From Pohlia nutans (Eukaryota > Streptophyta > Bryopsida > Bryales > Mniaceae), in NCBI GenBank assembly GCA_022496805.1, contig CM040089.1, positions 3,226,501-3,290,500 of the forward strand: DNA of 64,000 bases. The letters are read 5' to 3'. Each line of letters opens with the position of its first letter. Position 1 is the stretch's first letter. Below the pieces are notes generated by a model. That model was not told where the DNA came from, searched no databases, and saw nothing but the letters and a program-made list of their open reading frames with translations. Made by a program: the position numbers and the translations under genes. This document shows, piece by piece, positions 1-10,936 of the stretch.

Positions 1-3000
1 CTGCAGAGGCCTGAATGCAACTTACAAGACTCCGGCGGCGGTTTGAAGCACTGCCACCACTTGTTCGGCGCAACAGGCGTCACCAAACGAGGAGTACTTT
101 TGGAAAAGTTGCTCAGCGCCCGAGCAGCACTAATTTTGACCCGCTGTTTTCGAGAATCAAGGAGGGTCACCAGAATGGGTATCACCTCCATCTCTGCTAC
201 TGTTCTTTGAAGCTCTAAAGAATCAGGAGCTGTGAAGCGGACAAGTGCCGCCAGGGAAGCCTCTTGAATGGATGGACTGGCTGTAGTCAGGTAACTGACC
301 AAGAGGGGTACAATATTAAAAGCACGCAATGTACCTGTCAGAACATGGTCGTCTTCTGGGAAATGGGAAAGTATCCTTGCAGCAGACACCTTTTCGACCT
401 CCGAGCCCTCCTCCGTCTTCACCATTTCTACGAGAAGCTGCAGCGTTCCAGAATTTGTTTTTGCCGCCCTCCAAGCCTCTGCTCCGTGCTTCCTAGACAA
501 AGCTGAGAAAAGCCTGAGCGAGTCTCGCCTTGCTTCGGGTGTTTTCCCTCTAAAATGAGGTAGCAATATCGAAAAGGCATTTCTTCTTATCATCTTCTCC
601 TTAACAACGTGGCCCGTGTCTTTCCCTTCAGAGAGACCCAGAAGACCTTGGAGCAGGTGAGATTGTACTGCCGGGGGTGTGGTAATGCCGCTGGATATTA
701 AGATGAAGATAGTTTCAATGAAGTGATCGATGTCCGCGTCCCTGTCTACGCTTGGTTTCCACTCGTTGCCGACTGCCACCATTACATTCGCTGCAATAAG
801 CGAAGCGCCAACCTTCGTAATCACTGATATTGTTTCGGAGGTAAGCAACCGCATCAAAACCTGCGATAGCAGAGTTCCCGCAACTTCTTAAGATTATCAG
901 GAAAACACACAGCAGTTTTCAACACCCAAATCTCTCTCAATGATGCATACAAGAAACGTAAGGCACTAACAATTTGCTCAAGAGCGTGAAGCTCTTTGAT
1001 AAACATTACTTACTGCAAATGCAAAGCAAATGATTTATGGGTACCTCAAGTCCTGTGCAATCAGCAATCAAAACGCCAACAGCAGGAGTAGTAGATAGAT
1101 TCTTGAGGGCAAGAATGGCAGCGTCGACTACTTCCTCATCCTCAGAATTCATCATGTTGGTCAATGTTTTGATAGCCTCACGAGTACTAGCCAAGCTCCT
1201 GCTACTTTCAGGCATGTGTTCTAAGTGAGCGAGAGTCCTCGCCATCACAATCCTCGACTCCTTTCCGCCTGAACACAGAGATCCACAATCTTGTTCAGAC
1301 AAAAAGCAGGTCATCAAGCCTAAAAGCATTGCAATTAGGTCGTTCCAGTTAAGCACACGAGAGAAGGATGAGAATCATCATAATCACCTTCAATAAGTCG
1401 TGTGACCAAGGGTTTCATGAGGTTGGCTTTCGCCATTATCACAATATTTTCATCAGTAGTCGGAAGATTCACCAGAACCGCTTTCACTGATATCACGAGA
1501 GTATCCTTTTCATGTCCCAGAAAGGTCACCAGCAGTAGGACTGCATCAGGTGTCCGGCTTATTATTTCGGCTATCTTGGGGCTACTTGACAAAACTTTTA
1601 ACAAGTTAATAGCTGGTTCCGCTTCATCGTACTTCCGTAGACTACGTACCAACACTTCAATCACCCCTTCGGACACTAGAGTCTCCTGCATATTTACAAG
1701 ATGTACACCAATTAGATGCGGGTTTAGCACTACACGATTTCATCACATACAACCTTGAAACACAAATCTACATCCTTGCATCTTAATCTTGCATTGTGGT
1801 GGTGAATATTTTGAACTATACTTAGTTAACCCCTAAAGGACCAAGGATTCATGGTTTTGAAATGAGAAATTCAAATGATCTTATTGTAAAAATATAATTC
1901 AGATGGGACCAAATTTTATATATCACTGGAATTAGTGAAGAACAGTGCATATGTTGGTTGAAAAACAGATAAATTTGAACAAAAGGAAATCCACATAGAA
2001 CCTACTCAAAACTGCTAAAAAAAGCATGGAACTCGATTTGGGTTTCTTTAGGGGTTAAATCAAATTATTGGGTGTTTTTTACACTGTACCTGGTTTTCTT
2101 GGTGATCCTGGGCAAGAGCGGTCAGTGCATTGAAACACAATTCTCGCACTCCCACAGGTGTTGTAGGAGTATCAGCCAACCGAATCAATAGAGGGATCAA
2201 CTTGCGGGATGCAACGCCGTATTTGTTGATTCCATCTTCCTCACAGAGAATTTTGATGTCTCGTGCACCGCGCGCTTGTTCCATGGGCTGAAACGACCTC
2301 AGCCGCAGCTCGGCATTGTCCAGCCGGACGTTGTAATTTCTCTCTTTCCATTCGGAAATGGATTGTCGCATTGCGTAATTGGACTTCACCTTGGTATTCT
2401 TGAGCTTCTCCCCGAGCGGACACGTGGTCTTCCCATCTTTAAACCATTGTAAAATGGCAGCTCGCTCGTACGTTTGGCCGGAAGCAATCTGCACAGGGTC
2501 CTTCATGACCTGCTTTGTAATTGGACAAATGAATGAAGGCAGGGGCGCCGAAGGAGCCACCACCTCTTTCGTGGCAAAATTGACGCTTCGGGGCGAAGAG
2601 GGAGTCGAAAGAAAATCATGGTCACCTGCCAGTGGCTCCTCCTGAAACGCCAAGCCTTTCTCCAACGCCTTGACACACCGGTCCAAGTACAATGAAAACG
2701 AGTGATCGTCGCAAACCTCAGCCTTCCTTATGTCCCTTTTTGCTTCTGCAAGATGATCGGCGAATGCAGCATCACCCAGGGCAACACCTACATAGTCTGC
2801 AACTTGATCCACGAGCTCCTTACATTTTTGAGTCGTAGAAGACTCCGTGATCGTGCTCAATGAGTCTATCACAGTCTGCTCTTTAATCCCAAGCTTGGGA
2901 AGGCTCTCTTTCAGCTGTCGGTGTGTTCGAGACATCTGCAATTGAACCAATGCGCTGCAAGCCACTGGAGTAATGAACTCTAGATCCCTGCTCAAAGTCC

Positions 3001-3633
3001 CTTTAAATGATTGTATCTTCAGCAGGAGGAAAGGACAACTCAACAGTGAGGAAAGTTGAGACTGCGATCTAAGGGCCATCACCAGCTGCTCCACTGCAGT
3101 CATTTCAGTCTCCATTTCGCGCTGCTGACTCTTAATGGAACTCGTAGGAGGGTGAACCTGGATCCCATGATTAAAACATAAGCTTAGTGGTGTACGTCAG
3201 CATACAATTGTCGCTGTTTTACTTAGGTCACAAATCGTCATATTCGTTAAACTGGCGAATTTTCAAGAAATTGGCACTTTACTAGACGCTCGTTTGAAAC
3301 CAGTCCTAGTTTTTAGAGCTTTGGGCATACGCTTCAAAACAAGCCATTTGAACCATACAAGATATATGATCAAGTATGCATATCCTCTCCTGCTTTACGT
3401 TTCATGGAGATAGGTCTTAATCCACAGCTGACTAGTAAGTAGTGAGGATAATGTGAGCTTACCTCCAGCTCTTCCTGCAATCCCTTCAAAGAACTTGCAA
3501 GATCCCCAAGAGAAGCCGCAAAATCATCAAGAATTATATGTGTTGGGTGTTCGTTCACATTCATGACCCCTTGCGCTGCCACCGCCAGCATCGAAACCCT
3601 GTGGCGGAACTGCCCAACCCATTGGGCAGCCAT
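1..3633 (-). CDS. SAUL1/PUB43-44-like U-box ARM-repeat E3 ubiquitin ligase (3' end outside window)
   Basis: Exons inferred from GT-AG sites and phase: 3633-3463, 3157-2090, 1685-1388, 1268-1045 and 860-1. The last exon stays open to the window edge, so the C-terminus is missing; about 873 residues are visible. Residues 1-260 are a helical N-terminal region. The U-box is at about 265-331 (FICPITKQVMKDPV, then GQTYERAAILQWF and a C-P-L block). After it come ARM-type helical repeats. The last exon ends in a W-W-Q-C-F ... CKLHSGLC block, which is typical of the C-terminus of SAUL1-class PUB proteins. Family role: E3 ligase that moves ubiquitin from an E2 to substrates, cytosolic or plasma-membrane associated, linked to senescence and immunity in Arabidopsis. 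That role is transferred by homology. Intron 2 carries a TTAA MITE. The start ATG at 3633 is chosen because it opens the exon that joins in phase to the U-box exon; a further 5' non-coding exon is possible. Confidence 0.88.
1826..2058. mobile_element. TTAA-flanked (piggyBac-like) MITE in intron 2 of the U-box gene
   Basis: The element at 1830-2054 (225 bp) starts CCCCTAAAGGACCAAGG and ends in TTTCTTTAGGGG, with TTAA on both sides (1826-1829, 2055-2058). It has no coding capacity. The internal sequence is shared, in reverse orientation, with copies at about 38.5 kb and 57.5-57.7 kb. It lies 31 bp inside the intron, counted from the splice donor at 2089. Confidence 0.8.
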
Positions 3634-5511
3634 TGCCAGTCCAACTTCCTAGCAACTCTCCCAAATCGTCAACCTTCTATCATATTAATGCACCGTGACC
3701 CTTATCAGCTCCTCAAACCCTAACTCTCTGCTGCTACCGACAACCAAACCATCCGCTTCACCTCCTGAGGCCTGATACCCTACATGGCTTGCAAACTACT
3801 GTAATAGGTTACATATGATGCGCTTCTGGTAACCCTAAACCAGAACTTCGCCAGCTCTCAATATCCTCAGGCCATGCTCAAAGTGTGGTCTCAGAAGGGT
3901 TAGCGACGAGTATTGGTGTGAGACTAATAGCCTCCGCATCCACCTCATTAACCTTCACAGAACGGCCTAGGAGCATGCCATTCAATCCCATCACATCCTT
4001 TGCATGACCCTGTCTCCAATCAACATACATCCGACCAGACAGTATCAGTTACATGAATCGAGTTTTGCGTATCAAGTTCCGTGAGCCTTTTAAACTGCAA
4101 AACCGATCTCACTAATCTGCAAGCTGTCTTTACTATCTCTAGATACATTCACGACCACTTCAACACGGTCTAGATTTCCCCGAAAACCGACAAAACATCG
4201 AAAAAAAAACACTAAATAGAATTAGTTTAAAAACACTAGATTGAGAAAGTTGAAAAAAGAAACGCACAGTCCAATTAGCAGGTTGCCGAAACGAAATAGA
4301 TCGTCAACCGCCTCCCATATCGAACCACGACCAAATCCCATCCCATGCTCCATACCAACGGCCCTTCGCCTCTTCCCTTTATCCTCAATCCCGACATGGC
4401 CGACAATCAACCCACACCGACAAAGCGCTCACCACCAGATTGATCGGCGGTTGCACAGCATCGAGATCAAAAACACCCAACAACCGACGCGTACACGCGG
4501 AGCCATGCACTTGCTTAATCCATCAAATTTTTACAGCCTCGCCTTTACTTAACAAGGAGCAACACAAGAGAGCATAACCTAGCGAGAATCAATCAGGAAA
4601 ATCCTGAGCTAAATGCGCCACGAAACTCAAGAAAAGCTTGGCAGGAACTTCGTTCATTACGGGCAAGTTGAAAAACCGAGGGAACGACGCGTGCAACAAA
4701 ACTAGCGCGATGACGACTTTGGTGAAACTAGCACGAGCTCTAGAGATGACGACTTCGGTCAAAAGAAAACAACAAAAAAGACGAAAAATAGCAAAGGTAA
4801 GTTTAGTGAGGGCCCAGGAAGGAAAGCAAAGAGTTTGGGGCTCTCATCAGCTTGGTGTTCTCGCTGAAATTACCGACAGCCTTCATCTAGGGTAGTTGTA
4901 GATTTCGTCGATGTCTCGCGTCTGGTGTGAACAGAGCCATCCCTTCCCCGCCGGAGAGCGCAAGTTTCGAAAACATTCCTAATGGGACACCAATACTGTA
5001 ATGTATTATATAAATTTATATATTTGTTATGTTTTATATAAATTTATATATTTGTTGTTTTCGGTTCCTTGTAGGTTTGACTAAATCCTTGGATATTCTT
5101 CCTATCCCTGAAATTTTAAGTTCACTAGCTGCCACTCTTGTTCGTAATTAATTAATTATTTCGAGGAAAAAAATGGAAAATCAAGAAATTAGGGGTGTTA
5201 CATCTCTTTCGAGAGGTTTGGTTCTTTGAAGATTAAGAATCTGGGGAGAGAATCAGGGAGCCAACATGTGATGAATGAGAATTGCAATGGCTTCTCAATC
5301 TTCTCTTGGTAATCTGATTCTTGTTCATTACTGGGAGGGGCAAGAAAGAGCCGTTTCTTGCCCTGATGATTGATCTGATTCACATGTTATCCACATACCA
5401 TATATAGTGATCATACGGTGTATTACTACAGTATAACTTATACAGTATAAATTCAAAAAATACGATGTACCTTGTGGTAGATTTAGAATGAATTTGCTAA
5501 TCCATTCTAAT
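3634..5511. other. Upstream region of the U-box gene, no supported gene
   Basis: No ORF here shows a recognisable domain or coherent exon structure. The part next to 3634 should hold the promoter and 5' leader of the U-box gene. Around 4995-5055 an AT-rich unit (TATATAAATTTATATATTTG) is present twice in tandem. Confidence 0.5.
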
Positions 5512-6640
5512 CAGTCATCACGTTGCACCTCAGATTACTGTAAATAGGCGCAGTGCCTTGTTAGCTGGGTTTGTCCATGGAAGTCCCTGAGAACGATTAA
5601 GGAGTCAAAATTGGACCTAGAAAGAGTAGGGCAGAGTTCACTTGAGAGGTTTAGATGACGTATTTGTCCCTATCCGGACTTAGTAGGCTAGGAAGACTTC
5701 TACCACCAAGACAGCCTTGGTGTCCTTGGATTTTGTTATACTGTGGAGAACTGATTTTAGACAACAGAGAATACTTGGCAGAGGGTTTGATTTTAGCCAT
5801 AGCTTTCAGAGATAGCAGAAAGAGACAAAGAGATGGAGGGAAAGGAGAGTCTCTAAGACAACTCTAAGTATTCTATATTGGCTCTTAGATCCAAAGAGTG
5901 ACTAGGGGAGTGTAGATAATCTTTCTTGTCTAAAGGAAACTTTAATCACTATTGTCCAAGACAATACAGTCACTTAGTAGGCAAAGGCAGCTCATGGCTA
6001 GACATGGTTCAGTAAAGCTTTTGGGGAGAATAGAATGGAGGTTCGCCTCCTATAATAAGAGAAACAAGCAGTGCAGTGTAAAGGCTAGACATGGAGATAA
6101 GAGCAGAGAGAAGATTGTATCTTATTCCTTGGTGTCCAAGGATATGATAAGAGAAACAAACAATGCATAACAAGGGATTAGAACATCAACTAGTATAGGG
6201 GAAGTATGACTGTCATTCATTCCTTGGCGTCCAAGGATATAATAAGAGAAATAAGCAGGGAAGTCAACCAGAACAGAGGAGAAGGCTGACAATCATTCCT
6301 TGGTCTCCATGGATATAATAATAAAGACAAGCAATGTAGAGTGAGGGCGAGAAGACAAGCTAGTTTAGGCAAAAGAGACTGTCATTCATTTCATGGTCTC
6401 CAAGGGAGAGAAAATACATGTATAGTATTGTATATCGTACTTGATGCAAAGTCCCAATAGGGCCATGACTACCTTGAGTGAATGAACAAGTGTCTGTGTG
6501 TGTTGCTACCTGCCTTCTTTATACTACTCTAACCTAATCTGCGCGCGTGCACTCCCAGTTCCACCGTTTGTCGCCCCGATCGTCCTTGATCTCCGTGGCT
6601 TATCCTTGCTATGGTGCGGATAACATGCCTAAAGTGTTGG
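5512..6640. repeat. Non-coding stretch with degenerate tandem repeat of about 90 bp
   Basis: Between about 6035 and 6420 a block built on CATTCCTTGGTGTCCAAGGA followed by TATAATAAGAGAAACAAGCA recurs four to five times with drift (near 6045, 6125, 6220, 6297 and 6390). The repeat core CCTTGG..CCAAGG is itself palindromic. No gene is seen. The stretch could be the remains of an LTR or other retroelement, but no LTR pair, primer site or coding domain was found. Confidence 0.45.
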
Positions 6641-6649
6641 TTTATGGCC

Positions 6650-7080
6650 CACTCACCTTAGGGCAGGCTTCCATGTGGGGATTGGTGTAGGTGGTTGGTC
6701 CTCAAATGGAGGAAGCTCTACCGAAATGGGTGAAAACAGGAGAAGACAAGAGTATATATTTCATTTGTACCGAAATGGGTGGAGCATGGGTGGTTCTTGA
6801 GACCTCAATTCTTGTCTTCTAGTGCCTTCCACCCAACCGATCCCCACATGGAAGGAGGCCCTTAGGGCGGACTTCCATGTGAGTGGGTGGTGGGTGGAAG
6901 GCACTAGAAGACAAGAATTGAGGTCTCAAGAACCACCGATGCTCCACCCATTTCGGTACAAAGGAAATTTATACTCTAGAATCCTCCTGTTTCCACCCAT
7001 ATCGGTGGAGCTTCCTACTTTGGAGGACCGACCACCCACTGCCCCCCTTGCATGGAAGTCGGCCCTTAGTCGGGCTTGGA
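6650..7080. repeat. Long imperfect inverted repeat (foldback element)
   Basis: The arm at about 6650-6855 pairs with the arm at about 6865-7075 in reverse orientation. Examples: GTGCCTTCCACCCA near 6820 against TGGGTGGAAGGCAC near 6890, and CCTCAATTCTTGTCTTCTAG near 6803 against its complement near 6905. The outer ends carry GGCAGGCTTCCATG and CATGGAAGTCGGCC. Transcribed RNA could form a hairpin of about 200 bp. No coding content is supported. Confidence 0.75.
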
Positions 7081-7351
7081 CATGATTCTGGTTGCTTCAG
7101 CTGGTTCATCACACCATGTGTCACTGGAGGCCTGGGTGAAATCATCACTAACTTCCGCCACATCATGTAGTACCAGGTACTTTTGTCAGGAGAGTGGTCG
7201 TTATGGCAGAGATAGTCAACCATCTGGATGCTGGCTGTATTTCAGGAGTATCGACTTCATGCCAAGACTTAAAAAACGTGAGCAAGTTTTCTATTTATTC
7301 GATCTCTCATATTCTATCGAACCAACTAGTTTTATAATGTTTTGAACATTC

Positions 7352-7748
7352 AGGGCCGGTTTACACTACGGTGGAGAAGGCCTCCGGTCGGTCAAGAATG
7401 CTTGGCCAAGACATGGTTATATGAGGCAAATGGTGGATGTGCCGGAGAAGAATTAAAGGCAATAAAATATTTCTATTGAGTTGGGCTTCTCCGGAGGAGG
7501 AATTTCTTGTCCAGCCTCTTGAGGCCAGACAAGAAACTCCTCCTCCGGAGAAGCCCAACTCCAAAAAGTGCCGCCACGTAGGGCGGCCATGTCATTTTAT
7601 CATCCATGAGAAAAGTTCACCACCATTGCTTTCTTCACCTAGTGTAAACACCCACCGGTCAAGAGTTGCATTTTCGACCAATCACAATTGAAAAACGCCC
7701 TTTTTTTCATGACCGGTGGACTTCTCCATCATAGTGTAAACCGGCCCT
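7352..7748. mobile_element. GGGCC-type MITE (hAT-like) with internal hairpin
   Basis: The ends are a perfect 17-bp inverted repeat, AGGGCCGGTTTACACTA (7352-7368) and its complement (7732-7748). The flanks share GAACAT close to both ends, which would fit a degenerate 8-bp target duplication of a hAT element, but this is not exact. Inside, 7477-7562 is a nearly perfect hairpin (TTGGGCTTCTCCGGAGGAG against its complement). No transposase. Related ends occur at 49815-50541 and 61975-62435. Confidence 0.7.
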
Positions 7749-9533
7749 CAGAACATACAAAACCCTTATACCCCCATATTTGTTAAAAGGCGGGGGGAAA
7801 TGGCGAGCACAGTATTAAAACGTTGAGCTACCTAGCTAGCAAACTGAGAACTGAAGCCCAGCTGAATCTCATATCTACACCGTTCCTAGATTTTTGAGCT
7901 TGACCACGTTTCAGTTCTCGGCACTTGAAAGTACTAGCTTTGAGGGATTTTGAACACTAGTTAGAATGTTACATTTTTAGCGCTCTGAAATCCTCCATTT
8001 TATTAAAACGACCATATATTTAATAGTTTCAGATCATGTAGTTAACGAGGACCTGCTTAAGATTTTGACGTCCTAATGGGCCCACTTAGCTATGCTAGCT
8101 TGAAACCTCTCAGGAGGAAAGAAAAGCAGTAGCACTTGAAGGCCAACTCTACGGCTCAGAGCTATTGTTCAACAGCTGCATGCCGGCGACGCACTATTTT
8201 GGAGAATTTTGACGGAACCGAAACCTCAAAATACTGTGGTTTGATTCTGACCTTGTAGTATGCGTGTAGACTTGATTACAATATTGCAATTCGTCATGTT
8301 TCTAACCACAAAACGTATGGTAACATGAAGGTTTCGGATGAATTATTTGCTCATACCACGGCACAGACAAGGGCACAGACTACACACATATACTTCTGCA
8401 GGAAATTGTGACAATTGCTTGAGAGCAGAGAGCAGTTAAGATAGTGACTTTCCTGAGGAGGCTGCATTCTTAGTTACTGCTGTCATGTGGTCAAACTTTT
8501 GGACTCCGTGTCCCAATTGATGTTCTACGGGCATCTCTGGTGCCTCTGTTCTTTTCGAAGTTCAATTCTCCTCTTTTCTTCCCTTCGCAGACACAATGTC
8601 AGTTTCAAGTTTCAAGGCAATTGTGTCACTCTCTCATTGGTTGGTTTGGAGAGGTTGCGCGGCTACCGGTAAACTTGAAGTGCGTGCAGCTGATACTTGA
8701 AACCATCGGATACATTTCTCTACTTGAATTTTGAAGCGCCAATTGCAAACTGCCATGGCGAGCAAGATTCTCAGTGTCCAGGCTGAATGCACAACCTCCT
8801 TTGCTTCTCTAGCAATCTTGGGCAGCTAGGATGACAAACAGCTGCAATTAGTTGATTATCATCTGCTACAGGTGTACGTGGTTGACGAATAAACCACACG
8901 CCAGGAATTAACACAGAGCTTGAATCTCAAATCCAAATTAAAATTGGTTTGCAAGTGGCTGGCTTCGCTGTTTCCAGACACAGGCTCTCCAAGTTCTATG
9001 TTCTCATTGTAGGCATTGTAGGGGGACGTTGTGAAACATGGCAATACAGAAGAAAAATATATGCCTCTAGCCGTACTGAACTTACGATTTTCCAGTGCTT
9101 CAGCATGCCGACATCGATCAAAGCAGCTAGCTTTGCTAGATCCTCAAAGCACTTCATTCCTCACGAGCACGATCTCGTCAATGTGGACATCCTTGAGCGT
9201 AGGCAAGGGCATTTGCGACTGTATACCGTACACTAACATAACCCAGGAATTAGAAAAAACTCAGCATCACACAAGGTAGTTCCATGGCTGGCCAGCTGCC
9301 TCAGTTGATGACAAACACCTGTAGACACGAATTCAGTAAAATCATGATCAAGTAAAATCATGATTAAGTATGCGGAACACACATGATCAAGTAAAATCAT
9401 CTCGTTTGTTGTAGTGGTGGCATGGGTCGATGGAATTCAAGCACACTTGCTAAGTTTCTCCAGGAGATTAGACAAAGTCAAGTATAAATTCTATAACGCA
9501 CCCAGATTGTAACACCGATCTTCGGGTCTATCG
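7749..9533. other. Intergenic stretch, nothing recognised
   Basis: AT-rich, with only short ORFs in all frames and none with a recognisable domain. No RNA gene was seen before the tRNA at 9534. The last part (about 9310-9400) repeats TGATCAAGTAAAATCAT several times. Confidence 0.5.
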
Positions 9534-9606
9534 GCCGTCTTAGCTCAGTTGGTAGAGCGCAAGGCTCTTAACCTTGTGGTCCAGGGTTCGAGCCCCTGAG
9601 ACGGCG
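9534..9606 (+). tRNA. tRNA-Lys (CUU)
   Basis: This is a 73-nt cloverleaf. The acceptor stem is GCCGTCT/AGACGGC. The D arm is TAGCTCAGTTGGTAGAGC (A box), the anticodon stem CAAGG/CCTTG has loop CTCTTAA, giving anticodon CTT, and the T arm CAGGGTTCGAGCCCCTG is the B box. It is followed within a few bases by TTTTT, a Pol III terminator. All stems pair, so it is likely functional. Confidence 0.95.
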
Positions 9607-10936
9607 GCTTTTTCGTTATCGGAGCTTGATATTTTTCCAAATTCTAAATTGTTTGGAGAATGCTTGAAAATACTTGAAAGATTGCAATCACTACTAAACT
9701 CTTCACTTTTATTTTTGAAAACTTAACCCAAATTCTATTTAACTTTGAGGTCACACCCTCCAAAATCTCATTATGGAGTATGTATACAATTCAAAAACAT
9801 ACTATAATCTTCCAATCCAAAGGTTTGATCTTACCAAGGTTTAATTGGCACTTGTTTGATTAAGCTATGCTTACATTTATATGGTTAAATGCTATTAATA
9901 GTATCCATAATAAGGAAAAAAAACACAGAAAACTCTGATTTCTCCATAACAACCATGGGCGCTAAACAGTTAAGCCCTTGCTGGACCACACCCTTTGCAT
10001 TGTAGAGAACTGCAAATAAAATAATTCAACTATTTAACCATCGTTGTTTGGCCCAACTGAAGTTAAAGAAAATGCTCTGCGATTCCTCCAATCCCATAAC
10101 AATCCCATGACATATGCTTGAGATTCAGAAGTGCAAAAGTTGGCCTCTAAAGAACGTTATGAACAAAACATGACCCATGACATGTTATAATATAAATTTA
10201 CTGATTTATTACCTTTCTTTTTCATTGGTCTCTTATGAAATTTAGACCCATGAAATTTCATTATACATGCATTAATATTATTAGGGGTTAATACGTGCAA
10301 TCAACATGGTACATCAAAGCCCCCAAAATCCATGCATTGCAACTGCCGGTACTAATGATACACAATTCACTTGCATAGTGAGGGTGCCTTAAATTATTTA
10401 TGCGATTCATTATAAATGAATATGCTACAAAAATCAATTATACATGAATATGCTACAGCAATCCATTATAAATGAATATACTACAGCAATCCCCTATAAA
10501 TGAATGTTATTACCAACCAAACATGAGTGCTATCAATACCTCAACTTTGTAACTTAGTAAAAATACGGTGAAGCGATGAATCCAAACATTTCTTACTGTC
10601 ACATGCATGCATGCATGCATGCATAGCCCCTCTCGACCGACCCATCATGACGTACCAGTCATTACAGACTTATTATTGTAGGGAGCTCCTTCACAAAGAT
10701 GGAGACGTTGACTTACCGTGTTCCAAGCATCCAAAGTGCAGATACCGTAGCTCTATTTGGCTACGCAATGCCTTCATATGCTGTACCCCAAAGATACAGA
10801 CAGGTTGTTGTCCCTGGTAGGACCTCAATATGGTCAAAATCTATTATCAGCGCTACAACAGGCAAAAACCATGGATACATTCCACATCCATTGTTCCGCT
10901 TCTTCCAAACCTCATCATAAATACATACACCTGGCC
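9607..10936. repeat. Intergenic stretch with dispersed and tandem repeats
   Basis: Blocks at about 9660-9820 and 9975-10140 are shared with 29175-29350 and 29610-29950, and the second block also with 45080-45250 (conserved core ACCACACCCTTTGCATTGTA). A lone TTTAGGGG-like end next to TTAA sits at 10282-10291. At about 10400-10505 a unit of about 33 bp around GAATATGCTACAGCAATCC is repeated about four times. A short GCAT microsatellite lies at 10603-10624. The part nearest 10936 should be the 3' flank of the FluG-like gene. Confidence 0.55.
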
